A DNA stretch of 64,000 nucleotides from Streptomyces decoyicus (GCF_019880305.1 NZ_CP082301.1:496001-560000); one strand, 5' to 3'; counted from the first letter of the stretch, positions 36,482 through 46,330 are shown. The notes: generated by a model from the sequence alone, not told the origin. Made by a program: numbers and translations.

Positions 36482-39400
36482 TCACCCGATGTCGACGAGG
36501 AGATCGCCTCCCTCCACCTGCTGGATCTGGTTGATGGCCAGCCTGGCCACCCGACCCGCCTTCGGCGCGGTGATCGCCGCTTCCATCTTCATCGCCTCGA
36601 TGGTGGCCACCGTGGTGCCGGCCGCCACCTCGTCGCCCTCGGCCACCGCGAGCGTCACCACGCCGGCGAAGGGTGCTGCGACATGGCCGGGGTTGCCCCG
36701 GTCGGCCTTCTCCGTCACCGGTACGTCGGCGGCCGCCGCGGTGTCGCGTACCTGGATCGGCCGCAGCTGGCCGTTCAGCGTCGACACCACGGTCCGCAGG
36801 CCGCGTTCGTCGGCCTCGCCGACGGCCTCCAGCTCGATCAGGAGCCGTACGCCCGGCTCGAGGTCGACGGCGTACTCCGTTCCGGAACGCAGCCCGTAGA
36901 AGAAGTCCTTGCTGTCCAGCACGCTGGTGTCGCCGTACGCCTGGCGGTGCGTCTCGAAGTCACGCGCCGGCCCGGGGAACAGCAGCCGGTTGAGCGTCGC
37001 GCGCCGGTCCTTCTCCAGTCCCGAACGGTCCTCCGCGGTCAGTTCCTGCACGGGCCTGGGCTCGGCACGGCCCTCCAGCGCCTTGGCGCGGAACGGCTCC
37101 GGCCACCCGCCGGGCGGGTTGCCCAGCTCGCCGCGCAGGAAACCGATGACGGAATCGGGGATGTCGAACTCGTTCGGCGTCGCCTCGAAGTCCGCCGGCT
37201 TCACCCCGGCGCCCACCAGGTGCAGCGCGAGGTCCCCGACCACCTTCGACGAGGGGGTCACCTTCACCAGACGGCCGAGAATCCGGTCGGCGGCGGCGTA
37301 CATCGCCTCGATCTCCTCGAAGCGGTCGCCCAGGCCGAGCGCGACTGCCTGGGTACGCAGGTTGGAGAGCTGCCCGCCGGGGATCTCGTGGTGGTACACG
37401 CGGCCGGTCGGCGAGGCCAGGCCCGCCTCGAACGGCGCGTAGATCCTGCGGACGCTCTCCCAGTAGGGCTCCAGGTCCCCGACCGCCTTCAGATCCAGCC
37501 CGGTGGGCCGTTCGGAGTGGTCGGTCGCGGCCACGATCGCCGACAGCGACGGCTGTGAGGTGGTGCCGGCCATGGACGCCACGGCGCCGTCCACGGCGTC
37601 CGCGCCGGCCCGGATCGCGGCGAGATAGGTGGCCAGCTGGCCGCCCGCGGTGTCATGGGTGTGCAGGTGCACCGGCAGGTCGAACTCGCGGCGCAGGGCG
37701 GAGACGAGCGTCTCGGCGGCCGGCGCCCTGAGCAGCCCCGCCATGTCCTTGACGGCCAGGACATGGGCCCCGGCCTCCACGATCTGCTCGGCCAGGCGGA
37801 GGTAGTAGTCCAGGGTGTACAGCCGCTCGGACGGATCGGACAGGTCGGAGGTGTAGCACAGGGCGACCTCGGCGACGGCAGTACCGGTCTCCCGTACGGC
37901 GTCGATGGCGGGCCGCATCTGCCCGACGTCGTTGAGCGCGTCGAAGATCCGGAAGATGTCGATTCCGGTGGCCGCGGCCTCCTGCACGAAGGCGTCGGTC
38001 ACCTCGGTGGGGTACGGCGTGTAGCCCACGGTGTTGCGGCCGCGCAGCAGCATCTGAAGGCAGATGTTCGGTACGACCTCGCGGAGTGCGGCCAGCCGCT
38101 CCCACGGGTCCTCGGCGAGGAAGCGGAGCGCGACGTCGTACGTGGCGCCGCCCCAGCACTCCAGCGACAGCAGCTGCGGCATCGTCCGCGCCACCGCCGG
38201 GGCGACGGCGAGCATGTCCTTGGTACGGACCCGGGTGGCGAGCAGTGACTGGTGGGCGTCCCGGAAGGTGGTGTCGGTGACGCCGATGGCCGGCGACTCG
38301 CGCAGCCACCGGGCGAACCGTTCCGGGCCGAGCTCGGCGAGCCGCTGCCGGGAGCCGGCCGGCGGTTCGATGGCGGGCACGGGCGGCAGTTTGGTGATCG
38401 GGTCGATCAGCTCGGGCCGTGCGCCGTGCGGCTTGTTCACCGTCACGTCCGCGAGGTAGGTGAGCAGCTTGGTGCCGCGGTCGGCGGAGTGGCGCGCGGT
38501 GAGCAGGTGCGGGCGCTCTTCGATGAACGACGTGGTGACCCGCCCGGCCCGGAAGTCCGGGTCATCCAGCACGGCTTGCAGGAACGGGATGTTCGTGGCC
38601 ACGCCGCGGATGCGGAACTCGGCGACGGCGCGCCGGGCCCGGCCGATGGCCGTATCGAAGTCCCGGCCCCGGCAGCTGAGTTTGACCAGCATCGAATCGA
38701 AATGCGCGCTGATCTCCGTACCGGCGTGCGTGGTGCCGCCGTCCAGACGGATCCCCGAGCCGCCCGGCGACCGGTAGGCGCTGATCCTGCCGGTGTCCGG
38801 GCGGAACCCGTTGGCGGGGTCCTCGGTGGTGATACGGCATTGCAGCGCGGCGCCGTGCAGGGCGACCGTGTCCTGTGTGAGGCCGAGCTCGGGCAGCGTC
38901 TCACCTGCGGCGATACGCAGCTGTGCCTGCACGAGGTCGACGTCGGTGACCTCCTCGGTCACCGTGTGCTCGACCTGGATGCGCGGGTTCATCTCGATGA
39001 AGACGTGGTTCCCGTCGCGGTCGAGCAGGAACTCCACGGTGCCCGCGTTGCGGTAGCCGATCTGCCGGGCGAACGTCACGGCGTCGGCGCAGATCCGCTC
39101 GCGCAGCGCCGGGTCGAGGTTCGGCGCGGGCGCAAGTTCGATCACCTTCTGGTGCCGGCGCTGCACCGAGCAGTCGCGCTCGAAGAGGTGGATGACGTTG
39201 CCCTGCCCGTCGGCGAGGATCTGCACCTCGATGTGGCGGGGGTCGACGACGGCCTTCTCCAGGAAGACGGTGGGGTCACCGAACGCGGACGCGGCCTCAC
39301 GGGCCGCCGCCTCGATGGACTCGCGCAGCGTGCCGGGGTCCTCGACCCGGCGCATACCACGCCCTCCGCCGCCGGCGACCGCCTTGACGAATACGGGAAA

Positions 39401-39856
39401 GCCGATGTCCTCGGCGGCACGGACCAATTCGTCCACGTCGGTGGAGGGCTCCGAGGATCCGAGCACCGGTACGCCTGCCGCGCGCGCGGCGGCCACCGCG
39501 CGGGCCTTGTTCCCGGTCAGTTCGAGCGTGTCCTTGCCCGGCCCGACGAACGTGATGCCCGCTTCCTCGCACGCCCGCGCCAGGTCGGGGTTCTCGGACA
39601 GGAACCCGTAGCCCGGGTACACCGCGTCCGCTCCCGCCTGGCGCGCGGCCCGGACGATCTCCTCCACGGAGAGGTAGGCACGCACCGGGTGTCCCGGCTC
39701 ACCGATCTCATGTGCCTCGTCGGCCTTCAGCCGGTGCAGTGAATTGCGGTCCTCGTGCGGGAAGACGGCAACGGTTTTCGCGCCGAGCTCATAGCTGGCG
39801 CGGAAAGCGCGAATCGCGATCTCACCACGATTGGCGACCAGTACCTTGCGGAACAT
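36482..39856 (-). CDS. pyc: Pyruvate carboxylase
   Basis: The 1124-aa protein starts at ATG 39856 (MFRKVLVANRGEIAIRAFRA) behind AGGGATCG. In order: biotin carboxylase (about 1-450, ATP loop GGGGRGMRRV and ERDCSVQRRHQKVIE), the HMGL-like carboxyltransferase (about 520-800, TDTTFRDAHQSLLATRVRTK, HTHDTAGGQ), the PC-specific domain, and a biotinyl domain with AIEAMKMEA, biotinylated Lys near 1089. It carboxylates pyruvate to oxaloacetate for anaplerosis. It lies close to aceA and aceB, which feed the same node, but on the other strand with separate control. Confidence 0.96.
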   Translation of the reverse strand: MFRKVLVANRGEIAIRAFRASYELGAKTVAVFPHEDRNSLHRLKADEAHEIGEPGHPVRAYLSVEEIVRAARQAGADAVYPGYGFLSENPDLARACEEAGITFVGPGKDTLELTGNKARAVAAARAAGVPVLGSSEPSTDVDELVRAAEDIGFPVFVKAVAGGGGRGMRRVEDPGTLRESIEAAAREAASAFGDPTVFLEKAVVDPRHIEVQILADGQGNVIHLFERDCSVQRRHQKVIELAPAPNLDPALRERICADAVTFARQIGYRNAGTVEFLLDRDGNHVFIEMNPRIQVEHTVTEEVTDVDLVQAQLRIAAGETLPELGLTQDTVALHGAALQCRITTEDPANGFRPDTGRISAYRSPGGSGIRLDGGTTHAGTEISAHFDSMLVKLSCRGRDFDTAIGRARRAVAEFRIRGVATNIPFLQAVLDDPDFRAGRVTTSFIEERPHLLTARHSADRGTKLLTYLADVTVNKPHGARPELIDPITKLPPVPAIEPPAGSRQRLAELGPERFARWLRESPAIGVTDTTFRDAHQSLLATRVRTKDMLAVAPAVARTMPQLLSLECWGGATYDVALRFLAEDPWERLAALREVVPNICLQMLLRGRNTVGYTPYPTEVTDAFVQEAAATGIDIFRIFDALNDVGQMRPAIDAVRETGTAVAEVALCYTSDLSDPSERLYTLDYYLRLAEQIVEAGAHVLAVKDMAGLLRAPAAETLVSALRREFDLPVHLHTHDTAGGQLATYLAAIRAGADAVDGAVASMAGTTSQPSLSAIVAATDHSERPTGLDLKAVGDLEPYWESVRRIYAPFEAGLASPTGRVYHHEIPGGQLSNLRTQAVALGLGDRFEEIEAMYAAADRILGRLVKVTPSSKVVGDLALHLVGAGVKPADFEATPNEFDIPDSVIGFLRGELGNPPGGWPEPFRAKALEGRAEPRPVQELTAEDRSGLEKDRRATLNRLLFPGPARDFETHRQAYGDTSVLDSKDFFYGLRSGTEYAVDLEPGVRLLIELEAVGEADERGLRTVVSTLNGQLRPIQVRDTAAAADVPVTEKADRGNPGHVAAPFAGVVTLAVAEGDEVAAGTTVATIEAMKMEAAITAPKAGRVARLAINQIQQVEGGDLLVDIG

Positions 39857-40340
39857 TCTCGATCCCTTCAGCCTGCCGTTGACGAACACCATGGTGTCGG
39901 CGACGAGCAGATCAGACGCCGGACCCGCAGTGACTTATTAGCTGGCGAGGCCCCATGTAACTCAGCAGTAGGTCAGCATGCACCCTGTCAGAATGGCGAA
40001 GGATACCGACACCCGCACCCCCGGTGATTCCTTTGGAACCCCTTCTGACCTGCGAAAACACTGGTCAGTCCACCAAGGCTGCACGTGCGGTGAAAGTGGC
40101 GCCAATGGATGCCGAAGAGATAAGGAAAGCCATCATTGCAGGCGAGAGGGCACTATTAGGGCAGCAAGTCGGCAAAAATTCGGCATCGGCGCCACCCCCG
40201 TAGAAACGGGTCGGATCATACGGCACACCGTACTCCGGAGCTCCTCTGCGCCCCCGCCCGAGCCCGGATACCGGTTGCCGCACGACAAGACAACTTCCCT
40301 GAGGGGAACACCCCGCAGATACAACGGAGTTGGGTGTCGC
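39857..40340. other. 484-bp low-GC intergenic region upstream of pyc
   Basis: This stretch is less GC-rich than its surroundings. An open frame from GTG 40024 (or ATG 40105) to TAG 40201-40203 would encode up to 59 residues including MDAEEIRKAIIAGERALLG and a rare TTA leucine codon, but no ribosome-binding site is evident. The region must hold the pyc promoter on the minus strand. No gene is called with confidence. Confidence 0.35.
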
Positions 40341-41336
40341 CTACCGCGCCGGGTCCACCGACACGTCGGGCTGCGCAGCCGCCCGGCCTCCTCGCGCCCC
40401 CTCCGGGACCGGAGCCTGCGCCTTCGCCCGCATCCGCGACACCGCGACCCCGGACAGGCAGAGAAGGCCACCGAGGAGCGTCAGCCAGCCGGGCACCTCG
40501 CCGAGGAACAGCCATGACATGACGACGACGAGCACCGGTACGGCGTAGGTCGTGGCACCCATCTTCCCGACGGTCGTACGGGCCACCGCATAGGCCCAGG
40601 TGGTGAACGCAAGGGCCGTCGGGAAGACCCCCAGGTACACCATCTGCAATGTCGCCGACACAGGCGCCCGGCTCACCTGCGACACCAACTGCCCGGCGAA
40701 CGGCAGGCATGTCACCGCTCCGGCGAGCGCACCGAACGTCGTCACCTGCATCGGGGTGGCGTGCTTCAACGTCGGCTTCTGGAGCACCACACCCACCGCG
40801 TACGCCAGCGCCGCGAACAGGCACAGCAGTACGCCGAGGAGAGACGACTCTCCCCCGCCGGACATGGACAGCCCGACCACCACGGCCCCGGCGAACGACA
40901 CCGCCATGCCCGCCATCAGCTTGGGCGGGAAGCCCTCCTTCAGCAGCCACCCGCCCAGGAGCGCCATCAGGATCGGGCCGACATTGACGACCATGGCCGC
41001 CGTTCCGGCATCCACGTGCCGCTCACCCCAGTTCAACGCGATCATGTACGCGCCGAACCACAGGACTCCCGAGGCGACGATGCCGGGCCAGGCCTCACGG
41101 GGCGGGAATCCACCACGCCGGGCCAGCAGGATGGCACTCAACACGACAGACGCCACCGCCAGCCTGCCGAAGGCGAGCGCGCCCGGCCCGAAATGCGCAG
41201 CGGAACTGCGGATGGCGATGAACGACGACGCCCACAACATCACGGTGACGGAGGCTGCGACGACCGCGCGGCCATCCACCCCGCTCACGGCCCCGGCACC
41301 GCCCTCCACTGCCGTTGTTCCCACCCGTCGGCTCAC
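40341..41336 (-). CDS. EamA-family DMT exporter
   Basis: The 331-aa protein has two EamA repeats and about ten helices: VTVMLWASSFIAIRSSAAHF at the first helix, NVGPILMALLGGWLLKEGFP at the end of repeat 1, and VPVLVVVMSWLFLGEVPGWL in repeat 2. The first 25 residues and the Pro/Ala-rich tail are hydrophilic. It exports small metabolites, substrate unknown. The next gene upstream on the same strand is a related but distinct EamA exporter. Confidence 0.88.
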   Translation of the reverse strand: MSRRVGTTAVEGGAGAVSGVDGRAVVAASVTVMLWASSFIAIRSSAAHFGPGALAFGRLAVASVVLSAILLARRGGFPPREAWPGIVASGVLWFGAYMIALNWGERHVDAGTAAMVVNVGPILMALLGGWLLKEGFPPKLMAGMAVSFAGAVVVGLSMSGGGESSLLGVLLCLFAALAYAVGVVLQKPTLKHATPMQVTTFGALAGAVTCLPFAGQLVSQVSRAPVSATLQMVYLGVFPTALAFTTWAYAVARTTVGKMGATTYAVPVLVVVMSWLFLGEVPGWLTLLGGLLCLSGVAVSRMRAKAQAPVPEGARGGRAAAQPDVSVDPAR

Positions 41337-41429
41337 GATTGCACCCTCCCGGAAACTCTGTTTCTGCGTGCGCCCTACCCGCGCACGTGACCTGCAGCTT
41401 GCAAGGCCGATGCTTCAATGGCGAACGAT

Positions 41430-42434
41430 TTAATCCTGGGTCGGCCGGTCCGGAGAGGCCGTCGCCGCGAACGGGACTGCCCCCTCGAAGCTTCGAACCT
41501 TCGACGGTTCGTGGGTTTTGTCGCGAACCTCGGAGGCCGCAGCCTTTACAGCAGTTCGCTCCGTTTCGGGTGACATCGGCTTCTCCCTACGACGCAGCAT
41601 TCCGACCGCAATGCCGACGACGACAAGAGCCGTGGCGCAGAACGTCAGCACGGTCATGCGCTCACCCTGGAAAATCCAGGCCGATGCCAGGCCGAATACC
41701 GGGACGAGCAACGAGAAGGGGGCAACGGTGGGCGCGTCATAGGTGCGCAGGAGATATCCCCATGCGGCGAATCCGAACAGCGTGGCCCCCCATGCCACAT
41801 AGAGCGCGGCGCCCACTCCGCTGAGGTTCAGATGCTGTAGCGCCCGCAGGTCCGCGTCCCAGCCTTCTACGGCCACGGAGAGGAGCGCGAGCGGAACGGG
41901 CGGCACGACGCTCACCCAGACCATGAACCGGAACGCATCCGGCGGGCCCGCCTTCCGCATCGCGATGTTCGACAGGCCCCAGCACGCCGCCGCGCCCACG
42001 ACCAGCAGAAATCCGGCAAGCGTGCCGGCCGTCGAGCCCAGCCCGGCCAGCACGATGCCCACCGAGGCAATGACCATGCCGAGGATCTGCACCCGCCGGG
42101 CACGCTCCTTCAGCAGCGCCGCGGCGAAGAGCACGGTGAACACCGCCTGCCCCTGGAGCACCAGGGAGGCCAGGCCCGGGGGCAGCCCCACATGCATACC
42201 GATGAACAGCATCCCGAATTTCATGATGCCGAGCGTGATACCGACCGCAATCACCCAGCGCCAGGCGACTCTCGGGCGCCCGACGAAGAACACCGCGGGC
42301 AGCGCGGCCAGGAGGAAACGCACCGCAGAGAAGAGAAGCGGCGGAAAATCACGCAGCCCCACGTCGATCACCACGAAATTCGCGCCCCACACGGCGGCGA
42401 CGACCACTGCCAAGGCGACGTGTACGGGCTTCAT
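41430..42434 (-). CDS. EamA-family DMT exporter (amino-acid type)
   Basis: The 334-aa protein is called from ATG 42434 (MKPVHVALAVVVAAVWGANF), where the membrane part begins. It has ten helices in two EamA repeats, with FSLLVPVFGLASAWIFQGER in the second. The pattern fits O-acetylserine/cysteine or other amino-acid exporters of this superfamily. It is divergent from a LysR-type regulator gene, a common arrangement for exporters, but that regulator is frameshifted here. The C-terminal 45 residues are hydrophilic. Confidence 0.88.
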   Translation of the reverse strand: MKPVHVALAVVVAAVWGANFVVIDVGLRDFPPLLFSAVRFLLAALPAVFFVGRPRVAWRWVIAVGITLGIMKFGMLFIGMHVGLPPGLASLVLQGQAVFTVLFAAALLKERARRVQILGMVIASVGIVLAGLGSTAGTLAGFLLVVGAAACWGLSNIAMRKAGPPDAFRFMVWVSVVPPVPLALLSVAVEGWDADLRALQHLNLSGVGAALYVAWGATLFGFAAWGYLLRTYDAPTVAPFSLLVPVFGLASAWIFQGERMTVLTFCATALVVVGIAVGMLRRREKPMSPETERTAVKAAASEVRDKTHEPSKVRSFEGAVPFAATASPDRPTQD

Positions 42435-42463
42435 GCAATGGCTCCTGGGGGACGCACTCCTGC

Positions 42464-42478
42464 GGGATGTTCCATCCC
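42464..42478. promoter_or_regulatory. Candidate LysR operator between the EamA exporter and the LysR gene
   Basis: GGGATG at 42464-42469 and CATCCC at 42473-42478 form a perfect inverted repeat around TTC. It lies 29 bp from the exporter start and 61 bp from the regulator start, where a LysR-type site would be expected. Confidence 0.4.
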
Positions 42479-42539
42479 AACAGCCGCCCTCCGTAAAGAC
42501 CAGCAAAAGTTACTGAAGGTGGGGCATTAGCATCGCTTC

Positions 42540-43470
42540 ATGTTCGACCTCAATCGCCTGCGTGCGCTGCGTGCCGTGGCCACCCACGGCTCGGTGACGG
42601 GAGCGGCCGCCGCTCTGGGCTACACGCCATCCGCCATCTCCCAGCAGATCGCCAAGCTGGAGCGCGAGACCGGCTCCCAACTGCTCGACCGGCAGGGCGG
42701 CAAGGTGGAGCTCACGCCCGCCGCCTGGCTGCTCGCGGAGGCGACGGACGAGGTCGTGGCCGTGCTGGAGCGGACCCGCTCGCGCCTGGAGGAACAGCGC
42801 GACCAGCCCACCGGGCGCCTGGTGCTCGCCGCGTTCCCCACGGCCTGCCGAGGCTTCACCACCGCCGCGCTCGCCGGCCTCGCCAGGCGCCACCACGCCC
42901 TGGACTGCCGGCTGGTGGAGTCCGACCCCAACCGCGCCATCAGCCTCGTCGTACGGGGGGGAGGCGGATCTCGCGGTCGTACACGACTGGCACAGCACCC
43001 CGCTGACGCTGCCCGCCTCGCTGTCCGTCGCCGAGCTGGGCGAGGACATCGCCGACGTCGCCCTGCCCGAAGGACACCCGCTCGCCGACCGGGACGTGGT
43101 GACCCCGTACGACCTGCGCGAAGAACGGTGGATCGGACAGGGCCCCGGGGCCATGTGCCACGAGTGGCTGGTGCGTTCCTTCTCCGGCCTCGGCGTCGAA
43201 CCGGACATCGCCTACCAGATCGAGGAGTACGCATCCCAAGTCGCGCTTCTGGCAGCGGGTTTGGGCGTCACGATACTTCCCCGGCTCGGCCGCGTCGCCC
43301 TGCCGCCCACCGTCCGTGTCGTACCGATGCAGCCCGCGCCCTCCCGTAGGCTCTCGGCCGTCTGGCGCTCCCAGGCCGACCGCAGACCTGCCATCCACGC
43401 GACATTGGCAGCGCTGCGCGGCCACTGGCCGACCCCAACTCCCCTCCGCCCGGCCCGAGAAGCCGAGTGA
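42540..43470 (+). pseudogene. LysR-family regulator with a +1 frameshift in a G7 run
   Basis: The first frame encodes a LysR HTH (residues about 3-60, LNRLRALRAVATHGSVTGAA, SAISQQIAKLERETGS) and part of the effector domain to ISLVVRG. The protein continues in another frame as EADLAVVHDWHSTPLTLP, through GHPLADRDVVTPYDLREERW and ASQVALLAAGLGVTILPR to the stop at 43468-43470. The break falls on seven consecutive G at 42955-42961; six would restore one 309-aa protein. It may be a true mutation, a phase-variable tract or a sequencing error. Intact, it would regulate the divergent exporter. Confidence 0.85.
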
Positions 43471-43795
43471 ACGGGCCACCGCCCGTCCGCCGCTGCCCGC
43501 CCCGACGGCCGCCGACGCCCGCCCGGCGCCCTGCAACGCCTGCAACCCGCGCGTGATCAACTCCGGAAAGCACATCCGCTGATGCCGCGCCGATGACCTT
43601 CGAGCCCGCCTTGGCGAAGAGGGTAGGAACGTCTCGTTCCGCGGCTGCACGCAGGCCCTTGGAAGATCCTCCTGGGCCGCAGAGACCGCCATACGCGGCG
43701 CGTAGCCGCCTCGCGAAGGGTTCGCCCGTCCACAGCGGGCGACGAAGGCAGAGAGGAATACCCACTCCTTGCCACTCTCAACTTATAGCGCACCG
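43471..43795. other. Intergenic region downstream of the LysR pseudogene
   Basis: No convincing gene is seen. On the minus strand about 43575-43670 a short coding-like stretch (GLRAAAERDVPTLFAKAGSK) occurs without start or family assignment. TATAGC at 43784-43789 could be a -10 element for the transcript reading into helR, although I find no well-spaced -35. Confidence 0.3.
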
Positions 43796-43816
43796 GGGGT
43801 CTTGCGGCAAGGCCCC
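43796..43816 (+). promoter_or_regulatory. Rifamycin-associated element (RAE)-like palindrome upstream of helR
   Basis: GGGGTCTTGC (43796-43805), a central G and GCAAGGCCCC (43807-43816) form a near-perfect 10-bp inverted repeat with one mismatch. Its form matches, from memory, the RAE found upstream of rifampicin-inactivating enzyme genes and helR in actinomycetes, where it confers induction by rifamycins. It lies 206 bp before the helR start. Confidence 0.7.
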
Positions 43817-43874
43817 GGTCGTGGGGCAGAATCGCGGCCGAGGTCAGAAACTTCAGAAATGGGAGATTCACGAA

Positions 43875-44018
43875 GTGGGTGTGCTTTTGCCGGTGTATGA
43901 GTCATGCGGTGGCACCGAGCCGATAGTGGGACGCGCGCTGCGGCTGCGGGCACTCGGCACCGAGGTGCGGGTGTGCGCTCCGTCGGACATGGCGGCAGCG
44001 ACCGCGGACCGGAGCTGA
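43875..44018 (+). pseudogene. N-terminal stub of an MGT-type glycosyltransferase between the RAE and helR
   Basis: GTG 43875 to TGA 44016-44018 encodes 47 residues: VGVLLPVYESCGGTEPIVGR continuing RALRLRALGTEVRVCAPSDM and a short tail. This is the first strand-helix-strand of UGT/MGT glycosyltransferases that glycosylate macrolides and rifamycins. The rest of the enzyme, about 370 residues, is missing. The stub begins 59 bp after the RAE-like element and stops 4 bp before helR, so it occupies the place of a rifampin glycosyltransferase gene, or now serves as a leader ORF. Confidence 0.65.
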
Positions 44019-44022
44019 TGAC

Positions 44023-46176
44023 ATGAACCCCCTGACCACCAGCGCGTTCGACCTTCCCGACCACCTCTCCCCCAAGGCGGACCCGGCACTGATCGGCGGC
44101 GACGAGCAGCACTTCGCGGCCATCGCGGAGAGCCTCGAGCAAGCGATCGCCGAACTGTCCGACCGCCTCGATGCCGAGCGCAGGGCTCCCGGCGGCATCG
44201 GCCGGGCGGCGATGGACCGGGACGCGGAGATCCACCGGCTGACCGGCCGCCTGCGCGCCTTGCGTCGCTTCGGTCTGGACCTGTGCCTGGGGCATATCGT
44301 CCGTGCGGACAATCCCGAGCCCGTGTACATCGGACGCCTCGGCCTCACCGACAGCGCGGGGCGTCGGCTGCTGCTCGACTGGCGCTCCCCCGCGGCCGAG
44401 CCGTTCTTCGCGGCGACCCACGCCGACCCGATGGGCATGGCGAGCCGCCGCAGGTATCGCTGGACGCGCGGCCGGATCAGCGACTACTGGGACGAGGTGT
44501 TCACCCCCGACGGGCTCGAAGGGCACGCCGCGCTCGACGACCAGTCCGCGTTCCTCGCCAGTCTGGGCGGCAACCGGTCGGCCCGGATGCGCGACGTGCT
44601 CGCCACCATCCAGGCCGACCAGGACGCCATCATCCGGGCCGGGTCCCGCGGCGCTCTGGTCGTCGACGGCGGCCCGGGTACCGGCAAGACCGTCGTCGCT
44701 CTGCACCGTGCCGCCCACCTCCTCTACTCCGACCCTCGCCTCGGCCACCGTCGGGGCGGCGTGCTGTTCGTCGGTCCGCACCAGCCCTACCTGGCCTACG
44801 TCGCCGATGTCCTGCCCAGCCTGGGAGAGGAGGGCGTGCAGACCTGCACCCTGCGGGACCTCGTCACCGAAGGAGCCGGAGCAACGACCGAGACCGACCC
44901 GGACGTGGCCCTTCTGAAGTCGTCCGCGGACCTGGTGAAGGCGATCGAACCGGCCGTCGGCATCTACGAGGAGCCGCCCACCGAGGGGATGACGGTTTCG
45001 ACCCACTGGTCCGACATCTGGCTGAGCGCCGCGGACTGGGCGGCGGCGTTCGAAGCAGTGGAAGCCGGCACTCCGCACAACGAGGCGCGTGACCAGATCC
45101 GGGAGGAGCTGCTCACGATCCTGATGGACAAGGACGACAGCGACGCCCCGCCCGAGCTGCTCAGGAGGTCGCTCCTCCAGGACAGGGAGCTGGCCCGGAC
45201 CCTCAACCGTGCGTGGCCGATGATCGAGGCGAGTGACCTCGTCGGAGATCTGTGGTCGGTGCCCGCCTACCTGCGCAAGTGTGCTCCCCGGCTCAGCCCT
45301 GCCGACGTGCGCAAGCTACAGCGCGCGGATGCCCAGGCCTGGACGGTGTCCGACCTGCCGCTCCTGGACGCGGCACGCCGGCGGCTCGGCGATCCGGAGG
45401 CGTCACGACGCAAGCGGCGGCACGATGCCTCTGTGGCCGCCGAACGCGCGCGCAGGGCCGATGCCATCGACGGGCTGCTGCAGAACGTCCTGATCGACGA
45501 GAGCGAAGGCGCGGTGGGGATGCTGCGCGGACAGGACCTCCAGGACACCCTGATCGATGAGAGCGCACTGCCCGGCGCCGAACCGGACCTGCTCTCCGGC
45601 CCGTTCGCGCACATCATCGTGGACGAGGCGCAGGAACTGACCGACGCGGAGTGGCAGATGCTGCTGCTCCGCTGCCCGTCCCGGAGCTTCACCATTGTCG
45701 GGGACCGTGCCCAGGCCAGGCACGGGTTCACGGAGTCGTGGCAGGAACGGCTCGAGCGGGTCGGGCTCGACCGGATCGACGTGGCCTCCCTGAGCATCAA
45801 CTACCGCACGCCGGAAGAGGTCATGGCGGAGGCCGAGCTGGTCATCCGGGCCGGGCTCCCGGACGCCAATGTCCCGACCTCCATCCGCAGCAGCGGCACC
45901 CCCGTCGTCCACGGATCTGTTGCGGATCTGGACACGGTCCTCGACACCTGGCTCGCTGCGCATGCCGACGGGATCGCCTGCGTCATCGGCGACCCCACGT
46001 TCCGGGCGACGCCCCGCGTCCGGTCGCTGCCCCCGGAGCTCTCGAAGGGGCTCGAGTTCGACCTGGTCGTCCTCGTCGACCCGGAGGAGTTCGGCAAGGG
46101 TGTCGAAGGAGCGGTCGACCGCTATGTCGCGATGACCCGGGCGACCCAGCAACTCGTCATCCTCACGAGCTCCTGA
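44023..46176 (+). CDS. helR: HelR/HelD-type RNA polymerase-recycling ATPase
   Basis: The 717-aa protein has the HelD plan. An N-terminal coiled-coil arm (AAIAESLEQAIAELSDRLDA) is followed by LLLDWRSPAAEPFFAATHAD, Walker A GGPGTGKTVVALH near residue 217, motif II IVDEAQELTDAEW near 530, and superfamily-1 motifs at the end (LSKGLEFDLVVLVDPEEFGK; DRYVAMTRATQQLVIL). HelR displaces rifamycin-stalled RNA polymerase and confers tolerance. The RAE-like element upstream supports the HelR rather than the general HelD assignment. The start at ATG 44023 follows the glycosyltransferase stub by 4 bp. Confidence 0.88.
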   Translation: MNPLTTSAFDLPDHLSPKADPALIGGDEQHFAAIAESLEQAIAELSDRLDAERRAPGGIGRAAMDRDAEIHRLTGRLRALRRFGLDLCLGHIVRADNPEPVYIGRLGLTDSAGRRLLLDWRSPAAEPFFAATHADPMGMASRRRYRWTRGRISDYWDEVFTPDGLEGHAALDDQSAFLASLGGNRSARMRDVLATIQADQDAIIRAGSRGALVVDGGPGTGKTVVALHRAAHLLYSDPRLGHRRGGVLFVGPHQPYLAYVADVLPSLGEEGVQTCTLRDLVTEGAGATTETDPDVALLKSSADLVKAIEPAVGIYEEPPTEGMTVSTHWSDIWLSAADWAAAFEAVEAGTPHNEARDQIREELLTILMDKDDSDAPPELLRRSLLQDRELARTLNRAWPMIEASDLVGDLWSVPAYLRKCAPRLSPADVRKLQRADAQAWTVSDLPLLDAARRRLGDPEASRRKRRHDASVAAERARRADAIDGLLQNVLIDESEGAVGMLRGQDLQDTLIDESALPGAEPDLLSGPFAHIIVDEAQELTDAEWQMLLLRCPSRSFTIVGDRAQARHGFTESWQERLERVGLDRIDVASLSINYRTPEEVMAEAELVIRAGLPDANVPTSIRSSGTPVVHGSVADLDTVLDTWLAAHADGIACVIGDPTFRATPRVRSLPPELSKGLEFDLVVLVDPEEFGKGVEGAVDRYVAMTRATQQLVILTSS

Positions 46177-46330
46177 CGTCGGCCAGGACAACGTTCCTCG
46201 CCGCCAAATACCCCTCGACGACAAGTAGTTAAAAATCTCACCGGCACGAACCGACCGCAACACCGGAAGTCGGAACCCGGATATTCTGAATCCGGCTTCT
46301 GGTCCTGGTCATCGAAAGCGAGGGGGCGAA

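Noticed and set aside
40024..40203. 59-codon plus-strand ORF with a TTA codon upstream of pyc
   Set aside because: No ribosome-binding site, no recognisable family, and the region must contain the divergent pyc promoter; noted only as an intergenic feature.
43575..43670. Coding-like minus-strand stretch (AERDVPTLFAKAGSK)
   Set aside because: No start, no family match and short; kept only as a remark on the intergenic region.
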